Below, one piece after another: positions 17,984 to 26,741 of a stretch of 64,000 bases of DNA (position 1 is its first letter; every line of letters begins with the position of its first letter). The translations under genes and the position numbers were made by a program. The DNA is from Betaproteobacteria bacterium SCN1 (lineage in GTDB: Bacteria > Pseudomonadota > Gammaproteobacteria > Burkholderiales > Thiobacillaceae), in NCBI GenBank assembly GCA_008923315.1, contig WBSF01000003.1:62001-126000 (forward strand). Direction: 5' to 3'. A model generated the notes under the pieces. That model ran no database searches. It had not been told where the DNA came from and saw only the letters and a program-made list of their open reading frames with translations.

Positions 17984-19261
17984 TCACACTTTTGCCAGCG
18001 CCTGTTCCAGATCGGCAATCAGGTCGTCGATGTGTTCGATCCCGACGGACAGGCGGACCATGTCGGTGCTCACGCCGGCTTTTTTCAGTTCGTCCGGGTT
18101 GAGCTGGCGGTGCGTGGTCGAGGCCGGGTGACAGGCCAGCGACTTGGCGTCGCCGATGTTGACCAGGCGGGTGAAGAGCGCGAGCGCATCCTGGAAGCGC
18201 GCGCCGGCGGCGATGGCGTCGCCCGATTTGAGACCGAAGCTGATGATGCCCGAAGCACGGCCGCTCATGTATTTCTGCACCAGCGCGTGATCCCGGTGGT
18301 CGGGCAGGCCGGCGTAGTTCACCCAGCCGACCTTGGCATGCGCTTTCAGGTAGGCGGCGATCTTCTCCGCGTTGTCGCAGATGCGGTCCATGCGCAGTGC
18401 CAGCGTTTCGATGCCCTGCAGGATCTGGAATGCGTTCAGCGGCGAGAGCGCTGCGCCCGTGTTCCGTAGCGGGACCACGCGCGCGCGGCCGATGTAGGCC
18501 GCCGGCCCCAGTGCCTCGGTGTAGACCACGCCGTGATAGCTCACGTCGGGTTCGTTCAGGCGGCGGAAGCGCGCCTTGTGGTCGGCCCAGGGGAATTTGC
18601 CCGAATCGACGATGGCGCCGCCGATGCTGGTGCCGTGGCCGCCCAGATATTTGGTGAGCGAATGCACGACGATGTCGGCACCGTGCTCGAAAGGCCGGCA
18701 CAGGTAGGGACTGGGCACGGTGTTGTCCACGATCAGCGGCACGCCCGCATCGTGCGCCACCTTGGCCAGCGCGCCGATGTCGGTGACGTTGCCGAGCGGA
18801 TTGCCCACCGATTCGCAGTAGACCGCCTTGGTACGTTCGTCGATCAGCGCCGCGAACGCGGCCGGGTCGCGCGGATCGGCGAAGCGCACCTCGATGCCCA
18901 TCTGCGGGAAGGTATGTGCGAAGAGATTGTAGGTACCGCCGTACAGGGTGGATGCGGAGACGATGTTGTCGCCGGTTTCAGCAATGGTCTGGATGGAATA
19001 GGCCACGGCCGACATGCCGGATGCCACCGCCAGCGCGCCGATGCCGCCTTCGAGCGCTGCCACGCGCGCTTCGAGCACGGCGTTTGTGGGGTTCATGATC
19101 CGGGTGTAGATGTTGCCCGGCACCTTCAGGTCGAACAGGTCGGCACCATGCTGCGTGTCGTCGAAGGCGTAGGCGACGGTCTGGTAGATGGGCACGGCTA
19201 CCGCCTTGGTGGTGGGTTCCGGCGTATAGCCGCCGTGAACGGCGAGCGTTTCGAGTTTCAT
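17984..19261 (-). CDS. metY: O-acetylhomoserine sulfhydrylase (MetY)
   Basis: The protein is 425 aa, typical of MetY. It is a PLP enzyme of the Cys/Met metabolism family that makes homocysteine from O-acetylhomoserine and sulfide. The PLP lysine is K204 in [11 protein letters not shown]. Other family marks are [23 protein letters not shown] and the C-terminal [12 protein letters not shown]. It is a single-gene unit. The window also holds metZ at 59988, so two direct-sulfhydrylation enzymes coexist. Confidence 0.93.
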   Translation of the reverse strand: MKLETLAVHGGYTPEPTTKAVAVPIYQTVAYAFDDTQHGADLFDLKVPGNIYTRIMNPTNAVLEARVAALEGGIGALAVASGMSAVAYSIQTIAETGDNIVSASTLYGGTYNLFAHTFPQMGIEVRFADPRDPAAFAALIDERTKAVYCESVGNPLGNVTDIGALAKVAHDAGVPLIVDNTVPSPYLCRPFEHGADIVVHSLTKYLGGHGTSIGGAIVDSGKFPWADHKARFRRLNEPDVSYHGVVYTEALGPAAYIGRARVVPLRNTGAALSPLNAFQILQGIETLALRMDRICDNAEKIAAYLKAHAKVGWVNYAGLPDHRDHALVQKYMSGRASGIISFGLKSGDAIAAGARFQDALALFTRLVNIGDAKSLACHPASTTHRQLNPDELKKAGVSTDMVRLSVGIEHIDDLIADLEQALAKV

Positions 19262-19635
19262 CTGGGGTTTCCTTTTCCTTGTGTGTGTCGCCGGCCTGCG
19301 AGCCTTGGCCAGACTGCGTTCCGCAGTGCGCTGGCCCGCGTGCGCCGCGGACCGTGGAACATCGTATGCGGAAACGGTGGGACTGTACCCCGATTTTCGG
19401 GAATGGGGTATGCCAAAGTGTCGGCTGCGGGTGTGGCCAGGACACCCGGGTCAGCTGTGCCACACGGTGGTCTGCTGCCAGGGAAGGGGCGGGCGGTATC
19501 GTGTGCCTGACTGTGGCTGTCAGATCGCTTTCGCTGGCTTTTTGCTATCGTCATTCACCGTATCGGTCGGTACAAGAGTTATCGGTCGCGTAGGGTGGAT
19601 TGCCATCGGAAATTGACACATACGAAACTTACGAA
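19262..19635. other. Intergenic region, divergent metY and hydrolase genes
   Basis: This 374-bp region should hold the promoters of metY (-) and the hydrolase (+). The right half turns AT-richer. I see no RNA gene, repeat or riboswitch that I can support. Confidence 0.5.
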
Positions 19636-20697
19636 ATGATCAAATTTATTTTTGCCTTAATCACTGTGTTCGCATGCTCTGCGAATGCAGCTACATTGGC
19701 CGAGGAAGTCCCGCTCGATTCGATTAATAACAAATTACTGTTCGATCAGTGGAAGGCCCGATTCGAGCCGCTTTTCAGAAAACGCATAGATGATGCAACG
19801 CCCGGTGCGATAGCGAGCATTACAGTTACCAATACGAAGAAACGCGCTGGCTATACGCTTTACACAATCTCCACCACTCACGTGCCGAACTACAACATGG
19901 GCGGACAGGCGGATGGCGGGGTTTTGGCGGTGCCGAACGTGGTGGATCCTCGGAAGCCGATGATCATCGCGATTCACGGGCATGAGGAGAACCCCTGGGG
20001 AACGTGGGCCCCGCACCTGTTCGGTGCAGGTAAATGGCCGCTTGCTCTAGTGAAGGCCGGATATATCGTATGGCTGCCTGTAAGCATGACGCATGCTCCC
20101 TTTTCGCACATTACTCACGCGCTCGGTGGAATCGGAAACGGCAAAGGCGATGTCTATGGATATATTCCGATCTGGGTGGCCATGGTCTCACGTGGGCTTG
20201 ATGCGCTCCCGAAGGTAATGCCGAACCTGAAACACAAGGGTTATGCGGTATTTGGCGTGTCCGCCGGCGCACTTGTCGGATACACGTTGATGGCGTATCG
20301 GCCGGACATCCGCGCAGGGGTATTTGCAGGTGGGCAGCAACCGCTCGATTTCTACCGGCGTGAATACGCGGCAATGGTCCATGAACGCTGCTGGGATTTT
20401 CCGGGAATTACGTCTTTTACCCAGGTCAAAGCTCTCATCGCGCCGCGTCCAGTGCAGTTTCAGCTTGGACGGCAGGACCCTTGGTGGCCCGATCAAGTAC
20501 CGTTTCCGCCCCAGCCGAAATGGTTTCCGGGAACATCGCGCGACGTTCTCGTTGACGAAATCGCTGGCCAACTATTGTTGTTGAAGGCGATATGGAAGAC
20601 GAACGGGAACGGGATTGTTGAACAGTATCTGCATGATGGCGGGCATGCGCTGATTCCGTCAGCAGGAATGGCATTCATAAAGCGTGCGCTTCAATAG
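19636..20697 (+). CDS. Secreted alpha/beta hydrolase
   Basis: The protein is 353 aa. ATG at 19636 gives a clear signal peptide (MIKFIFALITVFACSANA, then ATLAEE), so it is exported; an in-frame TTG at 19600 is less likely. The alpha/beta hydrolase features are IIAIHGHEENPWGTW (oxyanion region), nucleophile elbow FGVSAGALVGY, an acid residue in LGRQDPWWPD and His in HDGGHALIP. It resembles dienelactone hydrolase / acetylxylan-esterase-type enzymes. Substrate unknown. Base composition is clearly more AT-rich than its neighbours, and the gene lies beside a tRNA cluster, which suggests horizontal acquisition. Confidence 0.8.
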   Translation: MIKFIFALITVFACSANAATLAEEVPLDSINNKLLFDQWKARFEPLFRKRIDDATPGAIASITVTNTKKRAGYTLYTISTTHVPNYNMGGQADGGVLAVPNVVDPRKPMIIAIHGHEENPWGTWAPHLFGAGKWPLALVKAGYIVWLPVSMTHAPFSHITHALGGIGNGKGDVYGYIPIWVAMVSRGLDALPKVMPNLKHKGYAVFGVSAGALVGYTLMAYRPDIRAGVFAGGQQPLDFYRREYAAMVHERCWDFPGITSFTQVKALIAPRPVQFQLGRQDPWWPDQVPFPPQPKWFPGTSRDVLVDEIAGQLLLLKAIWKTNGNGIVEQYLHDGGHALIPSAGMAFIKRALQ

Positions 20698-20910
20698 CCT
20701 TTGATATGACTGGCCGGAATGACGCATATCCGTAACTGAGCAGCATGCAGGCAAGGCCGGGACAAAACCGGTATCGTGGGGCGAGTGTTGGTGGGCGTAC
20801 TCCACTTGCCGGAGTGTTGATGCTGATGAACTGCTCGTTATCGGCGGCTTTCTGCAGCGTCGTCGTCGACCAGATGGAGGCCTGCGAGCCGTCGGGCTAG
20901 CCGATCTTAC

Positions 20911-20947
20911 AAAAACGCCCGCTGATCTTGCAAAGTTAGCGGGCGTT
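20911..20947 (-). terminator. Terminator of the Pro-Arg-His tRNA operon
   Basis: On the - strand AACGCCCGCT pairs with AGCGGGCGTT across a 14-base loop and is followed by TTTT. It lies 25 bp past the tRNA-His 3' end. The 274-bp gap 20698-20971 otherwise shows nothing I can name. Confidence 0.8.
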
Positions 20948-20971
20948 ATCGGCAAATGCCTTATTGGATGG

Positions 20972-21045
20972 GGTGGATGATGGGACTCGAACCCACGACG
21001 ACAGGAATCACAATCCTGGACTCTACCAACTGAGCTACATCCACC
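20972..21045 (-). tRNA. tRNA-His (GTG)
   Basis: A full cloverleaf is readable. The acceptor stem is GTGGATG/CATCCAC with an extra G at -1 opposite discriminator C73, the histidine identity element. The D arm is TAGCTCAGTTGGTAGAG, the anticodon loop ATTGTGA, and the T arm contains GGTTCGAGTCC. CCA is not encoded. It is the last of three tRNA genes in one - strand operon. Confidence 0.95.
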
Positions 21046-21058
21046 ACTGAAACCGTGG

Positions 21059-21132
21059 CCTGCCCGACAGGAATCGAACCTGTAACCCCCGGCTTAGAAG
21101 GCCGGTGCTCTATCCAGTTGAGCTACGGGCAG
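21059..21132 (-). tRNA. tRNA-Arg (TCT)
   Basis: The acceptor stem is CTGCCCG/CGGGCAG, D arm TAGCTCAACTGGATAGAGC, anticodon loop CTTCTAA with anticodon TCT, and T arm AGGTTCGATTCCT. It lies between tRNA-Pro and tRNA-His; Arg, His and Pro tRNAs are clustered in many proteobacteria. Confidence 0.94.
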
Positions 21133-21178
21133 AGACTCTTATCCTTGCTCGGGCAATTTCTCGTACTGCGGATAGGGG

Positions 21179-21255
<77 letters not shown>

Positions 21256-21315
21256 AAATCCGCGCGGCCGCCAGGCCGGACTGCAGGCGCAACGGGCGCG
21301 TTTCGGAGACGCAAG

Positions 21316-21344
21316 ACTATACCTTGGCCCCGTGCCCGGGTCAA
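21316..21344 (-). promoter_or_regulatory. Sigma-70 promoter of the tRNA operon
   Basis: On the - strand TTGACC is separated by 17 bp from TATAGT, near consensus. It points into tRNA-Pro. A GC-rich segment follows the -10, as expected for a stable-RNA promoter. Confidence 0.8.
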
Positions 21345-21405
21345 TTTCCGCTTGAGTCCGGCCGGGGATTTCCGGGACAATCCCCCTTTTGCCATGGGGG
21401 GCGCG

Positions 21406-22260
21406 ATGCGCGCACGCATACTCGACGGCAAGGCGATGGCCGACACCATCCTCGCCGTCATTCACGACAAGGTCGCCGAACGCGAAGCGCAGGGCAAGCG
21501 ACGGCCGGGACTGGCGGTGATTCTCGTGGGCAACGATCCCGCATCGGCCGTCTACGTGCGCAACAAGAAACGCGCCTGCGAGCGCGGCGGCGTCGCCAGC
21601 GTGTCGCACGACCTGCCCACGACGACGACCCAGGCGGAACTGCTGGCGCTGATCGATACGCTGAATGCCGACGGCGCGATCGACGGCATTCTGGTGCAAC
21701 TGCCGCTGCCGCCGCACATCGATGCCGAGACGGTGATCGAACGCATCCGCCCCGACAAGGACGTCGATGGCTTCCATCCCTACAACATCGGCCGCCTGGC
21801 GGTGAAGATGCCGACGCTGCGCCCTTCCACGCCGCGCGGCATCATGACGCTGCTGCGTGCCACCGGCGAGGAGTTGCGCGGCAGGAACGCGGTGATGGTC
21901 GGGGCCTCGAACATCGTCGGCCGGCCGATGAGCCTGGAGCTGCTGCTGGCCGGGTGCACCATCACCGTGTGCCACAGCGCGACACGCGATCTTGAAAGCT
22001 TTGTGCGCGCGGCCGAGATCCTGGTGGTGGGGGTGGGCCGTCCGCGCATGATTCCGGGCGACTGGATCCGCGAGGACGCGATCGTGATCGACGTCGGCAT
22101 CAACCGGCTGGACGACGGCAAACTGTGCGGCGACGTGGATTTCGACGGCGCCGTGCAACGTGCGGGCTGGATCACGCCCGTGCCCGGCGGTGTCGGCCCG
22201 ATGACGGTGGCCACGCTGCTGGAAAACACCCTGGAAGCGGCGTTGATGCACAATCCCTAA
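21406..22260 (+). CDS. folD: Methylenetetrahydrofolate dehydrogenase/cyclohydrolase
   Basis: The protein is 284 aa, the standard length. It catalyses the NADP-linked oxidation of 5,10-methylene-THF and hydrolysis of methenyl-THF to 10-formyl-THF. Family motifs: [20 protein letters not shown] with the catalytic Lys following, [40 protein letters not shown] and the C-terminal [16 protein letters not shown]. The ATG at 21406 fits family N-termini; another ATG lies at 21394. It is transcribed alone, diverging from the tRNA operon. Confidence 0.96.
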   Translation: MRARILDGKAMADTILAVIHDKVAEREAQGKRRPGLAVILVGNDPASAVYVRNKKRACERGGVASVSHDLPTTTTQAELLALIDTLNADGAIDGILVQLPLPPHIDAETVIERIRPDKDVDGFHPYNIGRLAVKMPTLRPSTPRGIMTLLRATGEELRGRNAVMVGASNIVGRPMSLELLLAGCTITVCHSATRDLESFVRAAEILVVGVGRPRMIPGDWIREDAIVIDVGINRLDDGKLCGDVDFDGAVQRAGWITPVPGGVGPMTVATLLENTLEAALMHNP

Positions 22261-22265
22261 GCGCT

Positions 22266-22357
22266 GGGGATCGGAGGTCGCGCGGCGGCTACGCCGCGTT
22301 CGATGAATGCATGGGGGGCGGCGGAGCCGCGCAAATCCCCCGGTCCCCGTAGCCCTA
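22266..22357. repeat. Intergenic palindromic sequence
   Basis: Two GC-rich hairpins are visible (CGCGGCG-GCTA-CGCCGCG at 22281-22298 and a second around GCGGCGGAGCCGC), then CCCCCGGTCCCC. The gap 30607-30686 has a similar layout, with GGCTACG inside a palindrome followed by CCCCGGTCCC. It may be a dispersed intergenic repeat, or serve as terminator for the convergent folD and HAD genes. Confidence 0.4.
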
Positions 22358-23116
22358 CTAGCCTGCGTGCAATGTACGCAGATACGCCACGTCGACAAAA
22401 GGCTGGCCTGGATCGGGACCGGCAATGCACCAGTTCGGCGTGCCCGGGTCGCCCAGGTCGGACAGCACGACGGCCGCACCGGTGAAATCGTGGTCGAGCG
22501 TGTAGTCGTTGACCGTCACCAGGGTTTTCAGGCCGGCGCCCAGACTGGCCTTGAGGCCGTTCTCCGAGTCTTCGAAAGCCAGGCATTCGGCGGCCGATAT
22601 CCCCATTTTTTCCATGGCGTAAAGATAGATATCCGGCGCCGGTTTCTTGGCCGGCACGATGTCGCCGGCGGCAATCACCTCGAACCAGTCCTGCGTGCCC
22701 GGACCGAGGCTGTGTTCCAGCAGTACGGTCACGTTTTCCGGTGTGGTGGTGGTGGCGATCGCCAGCCGCAGGCCGGCGGCGCGCGCTTCCGCCAGCAACC
22801 GCTTCACGCCGGGGCGCATGGGAATACCGCCGCGCGCGGCCAGTTCGACGTAATGACGGGTCTTGGCCTTGTGCAGATCCGCCACCATGGCGTCGAAACC
22901 GGCTGGCTTTCGGTAATCCGGCCGATAGCGGTCGATATAGTGCTTCATCCGTTCCTTGCCCCCGGTCACGGCGAGTAGCTTGCCGTAGAGGGCGACATCC
23001 CAGTGCCAGTCCAGGCCGGCTTCCGCAAAGGCCTGGTTGAATGCGGGGCGATGGCCGTCGCGCTCGGTATCGGCGAGCGTACCGTCCACGTCGAACAGCA
23101 GGGCGTGCAGAGTCAT
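22358..23116 (-). CDS. HAD-superfamily phosphatase, CbbY-like
   Basis: The protein is 252 aa. HAD motif I is FDVDGTLADTE (nucleophile D9, acid D11). Motif II is AIATTTTPENV, motif III is the Lys in PAKKPAPDIY, and motif IV is AFEDSENGLKA. The cap domain and overall sequence resemble CbbY, which in autotrophs dephosphorylates xylulose-1,5-bisphosphate. No Rubisco genes are in the window, so the substrate is open. It is transcribed towards folD. Confidence 0.88.
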   Translation of the reverse strand: MTLHALLFDVDGTLADTERDGHRPAFNQAFAEAGLDWHWDVALYGKLLAVTGGKERMKHYIDRYRPDYRKPAGFDAMVADLHKAKTRHYVELAARGGIPMRPGVKRLLAEARAAGLRLAIATTTTPENVTVLLEHSLGPGTQDWFEVIAAGDIVPAKKPAPDIYLYAMEKMGISAAECLAFEDSENGLKASLGAGLKTLVTVNDYTLDHDFTGAAVVLSDLGDPGTPNWCIAGPDPGQPFVDVAYLRTLHAG

Positions 23117-23195
23117 AAGCTTGCTAGGAGTAAGGGTTTCTGATATTTAACGCGGTCCGGGATGCCCGGACCCCTGCAGCTGAAGAGAAAACGGG

Positions 23196-23462
23196 ATGGC
23201 TGAAACTTTGGTGTACTTCGAGCCTTGCAAGGCCGGGAAGGGCGAAACCTGCATGAATCCTGAACAGCCTGTGCATTTTCGCAAAATGCGCGGCGACTGG
23301 AAAGCGGCCCTGCCGCAGGATGTCGGAATTCCCTTGCCTGCCATGCACAATGAATGCGGCATCGCAGCCGGCCTGCGGGGTTCGCGGGCGTCGCGGGGTG
23401 CGGCGCCGTGCATCGACAGCATGTCCCTGGAAACAATTCGCGAACGCCAGATCGCCCAATAA
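23196..23462 (+). CDS. Possible small hypothetical protein
   Basis: An 88-codon frame starts ATG with a weak purine-rich tract upstream and contains four cysteines. It ends one base before an in-frame ATG of the following gene's frame. I do not recognise it, and codon use does not clearly support it. It may instead be the untranslated leader of the next gene. Confidence 0.25.
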   Translation: MAETLVYFEPCKAGKGETCMNPEQPVHFRKMRGDWKAALPQDVGIPLPAMHNECGIAAGLRGSRASRGAAPCIDSMSLETIRERQIAQ

Positions 23463-23479
23463 TGACCCCGGAGAACGCC

Positions 23480-23923
23480 ATGTCCGATACCTCGGAATTC
23501 GATCGCTACTACGACGGTTTGCTCTACAGCGTCATGCGCTGGGATCAGTTGACCGCATTCTGGAACAAGGTCGACGCGGAGGCGGGCTGGTATCTCTATG
23601 CGGTGGGACAGGCCGTACCGACCGGGCCCGCGCCTGCCGCGAAGGTAGAGCAGTTCATGCGCGAGCTGGACGAACTGCTGCGCCGCGAACACCACGAGGA
23701 CTATTGCGCCATCGTCTATGCGGACGATCTGGAGCAGCCTAATTTCATCAAAATCTACGACCCCGGCCATCTGGGCAGTTCGTGCGGATCGAGTGCGATG
23801 AAATCGTCCGTGCTGCCGGGTTGGCTGATGAGCAAGACGCCGCCCCGCGAGCTGGAATCGCGCGCGCCGGTGACGGGTCAGCGCAAACGGTGGTGGCAGG
23901 CCTTTCTGGGTTCGCCGGCATAA
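23480..23923 (+). CDS. Conserved hypothetical cytoplasmic protein
   Basis: The protein is 147 aa. ATG at 23480 follows GGAG at 23469-23472; an in-frame ATG at 23462 is the alternative. There is no signal peptide. The central part YCAIVYADDLEQPNFIKIYD and GHLGSSCGSS looks like a conserved family of betaproteobacteria with no assigned function, and the C-terminus ends in a basic aromatic segment (KRWWQAFLG). A terminator follows directly. It diverges from the HAD gene. Confidence 0.65.
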   Translation: MSDTSEFDRYYDGLLYSVMRWDQLTAFWNKVDAEAGWYLYAVGQAVPTGPAPAAKVEQFMRELDELLRREHHEDYCAIVYADDLEQPNFIKIYDPGHLGSSCGSSAMKSSVLPGWLMSKTPPRELESRAPVTGQRKRWWQAFLGSPA

Positions 23924-23926
23924 AAA

Positions 23927-23950
23927 AACCGCGCCATCCGGCGCGGTTTT
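23927..23950. terminator. Terminator between convergent genes
   Basis: AACCGCGCC-ATCC-GGCGCGGTT is flanked by A and T runs. It serves the hypothetical gene on the + strand and probably the small exported protein on the - strand. Confidence 0.8.
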
Positions 23951-23968
23951 GCGTTGCGGTGGATCTGC

Positions 23969-24193
23969 TTACTGCTTGACGGGCTCGGCCCCGGCAGCTG
24001 GCGCGGCCATCTTGTCGGCTTTTTTGGCCTTGTGGTGCTTGGCCTTGTGATGTACGGCCTTGTGCGGCGCGCCGGCCGGCTTCTCGGCGGTGGCGGCGGC
24101 CGGGTCGGCTGCGGGGACATCGGCGGCGACGGCGGACAGGCTGAGTGCGCCGAACATCGAGGCGGCGATCAGGGAAGACAGCAGTTTGCTCAT
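23969..24193 (-). CDS. Exported Lys/His-rich small protein (copy 1)
   Basis: The protein is 74 aa. The signal peptide (MSKLLSSLIAASMFGALSLS, then AVAAD) is followed by about 50 residues built of Ala, Pro, Lys and His (HKAVHHKAKHHKAKKADK). It is a periplasmic, highly basic, disordered peptide, in style like acid-shock (Asr-type) proteins or metal-binding peptides. It is a paralogue of the next gene upstream, with near-identical signal-peptide DNA, so a tandem duplication. Function is unproven. Confidence 0.7.
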   Translation of the reverse strand: MSKLLSSLIAASMFGALSLSAVAADVPAADPAAATAEKPAGAPHKAVHHKAKHHKAKKADKMAAPAAGAEPVKQ

Positions 24194-24236
24194 GGTGTGC
24201 TCCTGGGGAAAACGTTGGGTGTGCTGCGTTCCGCGA

Positions 24237-24440
24237 TTACTTCTTCATCGGTTCGGCGGCTTTTTCCGCCTTGTCGGCTTTGTGCTCGATTTTTTTCTCG
24301 TCTTTCTTGGCGTGCTCGGCCTTGTGCGGAGCGGCGGCGGGCTTTTCCATGGTGGCAGGCGCCTTGTCGGCGGCGACGGCGGACAGGCTGAAGGCGCCGA
24401 TCATCGAGGCGGCGATCAGGGAAGACATCAATTTGGTCAT
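24237..24440 (-). CDS. Exported Lys-rich small protein (copy 2)
   Basis: The protein is 67 aa. ATG at 24440 follows AAAGGAG. The signal peptide (MTKLMSSLIAASMIGAFSLS, then AVAAD) is almost the same as copy 1; the mature part is Lys/Glu/Ala-rich (KKDEKKIEHKADKAEKAAE) with fewer His. It is divergent from the response regulator gene at 24599, 158 bp away, so it may be a target of that system. Acid-shock-like by composition only. Confidence 0.7.
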   Translation of the reverse strand: MTKLMSSLIAASMIGAFSLSAVAADKAPATMEKPAAAPHKAEHAKKDEKKIEHKADKAEKAAEPMKK

Positions 24441-24598
24441 GGCTTGCTCCTTTGCGGTTGATTTGCGGGGCATGCAACGCGAGGCGTTTGCATGGCGCGC
24501 ACTGTGCGCGCGTTTGCTTACATGAACCTTACGGTCGGCAGGCGGGAGAAACAGACGGTCTCGCCGCACCGGCGGGACTTTGTGTCAGACTTCCGCGC

Positions 24599-25267
24599 AT
24601 GAAAATCCTGCTCGTTGAAGACGATCCCACACTGGGCGATGCCGTCATGCTGGCGGTCCGGCAGGCGGGATTCGCGGTGGACTGGACGCGCGACGGGATG
24701 CAGGCCGACAGCGCACTGAACGATTATGTCTACGATGCAGTGCTGCTCGATCTGGGGCTGCCGCGGCGCGAAGGGCTGGACGTGTTGCGCCGTCTGCGCA
24801 AACGGGGCGCGACGCTGCCGGTGATGATCCTGACCGCGCGCGACAGCGTGGAAGACCGTGTGCGCGGCCTGGATGCGGGGGCGGACGACTATCTGCTCAA
24901 ACCTTTCGCGCTGGACGAGTTGCTCGCGCGCCTGCGGGCGTTGCTGCGCCGCGCGCATGGCGTGGCCGACACCGAGATGCGCCTTGGCAGGCTGTGCTTC
25001 GACAGCGTCGGGCGTGCCGCGCGTATCGGCGATGCGCCGCTCGTGCTGTCCGCGCGGGAAACCGAGGTTCTGGAGATTCTGCTCAGCCATGCCGGGCGGG
25101 TTGCGACCAAGGAGGCCATAGCGGACCGTCTGACGGGCTGGGACGAAGGCGTGGGCGAGAACGCGGTCGAGGTCTATATCCACCGCCTGCGACGCAAGCT
25201 GGACGGATCGGGCATTGCCATCCGCACTTTGCGCGGTCTCGGTTACATGCTCGAAGCGACGCCGTGA
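24599..25267 (+). CDS. OmpR-family response regulator
   Basis: The protein is 222 aa. The receiver domain has acidic pocket D8/D9, phospho-acceptor D51 (LLDLGLPRREG), T in LTARD and the conserved Lys in LLKPF near 101. The C-terminal winged helix runs from about 130 to 220 (LSARETEVLEIL, YIHRLRRKLDGSGI, IRTLRGLGYML). It resembles the QseB/PmrA/TctD group. The stop overlaps the sensor kinase start (GTGA). It probably activates its own operon and perhaps the divergent small exported genes. Confidence 0.93.
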   Translation: MKILLVEDDPTLGDAVMLAVRQAGFAVDWTRDGMQADSALNDYVYDAVLLDLGLPRREGLDVLRRLRKRGATLPVMILTARDSVEDRVRGLDAGADDYLLKPFALDELLARLRALLRRAHGVADTEMRLGRLCFDSVGRAARIGDAPLVLSARETEVLEILLSHAGRVATKEAIADRLTGWDEGVGENAVEVYIHRLRRKLDGSGIAIRTLRGLGYMLEATP

Positions 25268-26652
25268 AGCGTGCTTCTCCGAGCCTGCGCCGACAGCTCA
25301 TCGCGCGCATGCTGGCGACGATGGTGCCGCTGTTCATCCTGCTCTGGGTGATTGCGCATTTCTCGACGCAGTATTTCATCAATGCCGCGTTCGACCGTTC
25401 GCTTGCGCGCCGCACCTACGCGCTGGCGGATCAGGTCGAGGTCGTGCGTGGCCATGCGCAGGTCAACCTGCCTGTGGCCGCCCGCGAGATGCTGGTGTTC
25501 GATCAGGAAGACCTGTTGTTCCACCGCGTGCTCGATCCCGCCGGCATGGTGATCGAAGGCGAACGCCGCATGCCGCCCTTGCCGAAAGGGCAGACAATCA
25601 AGCCGGGCCAGCTCATTGTCTACGACGGTGCCAAGGACGGCGAACCGGTGCGCGTCGCGGCGTTCGGGCTGTCGCTCGCGGGCACGAGTGCGCACGGCAC
25701 AGTGCTCATCCAGGTCGGTGAAACCCTGTCGCGCCGCAAGGCCACGGCACAGCGTGCGACGCTGGCGATCGTGATTCCGATGATCCTGATGACACTGGCG
25801 GCGGCAGCGGTGATCGTCTACGGCGTACGGCGTGGCCTGGCGCCGCTCGACCGGTTGCGTGACCGGCTTGCCGCACGGCAGGCGTTCGATCTGAGTCCGG
25901 TGCCGCAGGAAGGCGTGCCGGCCGAGTTGCGGCCGTTTCTCGACGAGATCAATTTTCTGTTGCAGCGCCTGGCCGAAGCAGTCGAGGCGCAGTCGCGCTT
26001 CGTGGCCGATGCGGCGCATCAGCTGCGCACCCCCATCGCGGGCATCCGTGCGCAGGCCGAAGCGGCGCTGGCGGGCGGCGACGGTACGCATGCCCTGGCA
26101 CGCATCGCGGCTGCTGCCCGGAACATGGGCGAACTCGTGCAGAAACTGCTTGTTCTGGCCCGTGTCGACGCGGCCGGCGCAACCCTGCACCTGATGCTGC
26201 TCGATAGCGCATCCGTGGCGCAGGAGGCGGCCCGGGACTGGGCGCCGCGTGCGCTGGAACGGGGTGTGGAAATCGGCTTTGATCGCCAGGCGGGCAAGTC
26301 GACGCTGCAAGGAGACGCGCAGCTCCTGAAGGAGATGCTCGGCAATCTGATCGACAATGCCCTGCACTACGGGGCCACGCGTGTCGACATCGTCGCAGGC
26401 GCCTCCACGCACGGCCCATACTGGCGCGTGATCGACAACGGTCCCGGCATTCCCGAAGCGCAGCGCAGTGCTGCCTTTGCACCGTTTCACCGTCTGGCGG
26501 CCGGAGGCGGAGGCGGAGGCGCGGGCCTGGGGCTGACCATCGTGCAGCGTATTGCGCATCTGCACGGTGCGACAGTCAGCCTGTCGAGCGGAGACGCGGA
26601 GCAGGGCCTGGCGGTGGAGGTGCGCTTTCCGCCCGAAGGGCGGCTGGACTAA
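25264..26652 (+). CDS. Sensor histidine kinase, QseC/TctE-like
   Basis: The protein is 462 aa, from a GTG start in a GTGA overlap with the response regulator. There are two membrane helices, about 17-33 and 167-187, enclosing a 130-residue periplasmic sensor of the TctE/2CSK_N type. The H-box is FVADAAHQLRTPIAG with His near 252. The ATPase domain has N-box NLIDNALHYGA, G1 DNGPGIP and G2 GAGLGL. A run of six Gly precedes the G2 box and probably forms a flexible ATP lid. The ligand is unknown. Confidence 0.92.
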   Translation: MKRASPSLRRQLIARMLATMVPLFILLWVIAHFSTQYFINAAFDRSLARRTYALADQVEVVRGHAQVNLPVAAREMLVFDQEDLLFHRVLDPAGMVIEGERRMPPLPKGQTIKPGQLIVYDGAKDGEPVRVAAFGLSLAGTSAHGTVLIQVGETLSRRKATAQRATLAIVIPMILMTLAAAAVIVYGVRRGLAPLDRLRDRLAARQAFDLSPVPQEGVPAELRPFLDEINFLLQRLAEAVEAQSRFVADAAHQLRTPIAGIRAQAEAALAGGDGTHALARIAAAARNMGELVQKLLVLARVDAAGATLHLMLLDSASVAQEAARDWAPRALERGVEIGFDRQAGKSTLQGDAQLLKEMLGNLIDNALHYGATRVDIVAGASTHGPYWRVIDNGPGIPEAQRSAAFAPFHRLAAGGGGGGAGLGLTIVQRIAHLHGATVSLSSGDAEQGLAVEVRFPPEGRLD

Positions 26653-26694
26653 CCTGAATTCTGCGCAGCCCCGTTTCGTTTCGGCCTCAAACAA

Positions 26695-26718
26695 AAAGCC
26701 CCCGCAGGCGGGGGCTTT
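26695..26718. terminator. Bidirectional terminator
   Basis: AAAGCCCCCGC-AG-GCGGGGGCTTT lies between the convergent sensor kinase and pnp genes, with A and T runs in the outer arms. Confidence 0.85.
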
Positions 26719-26741
26719 AGGACCGGGGAAGGGCGGTTGCG

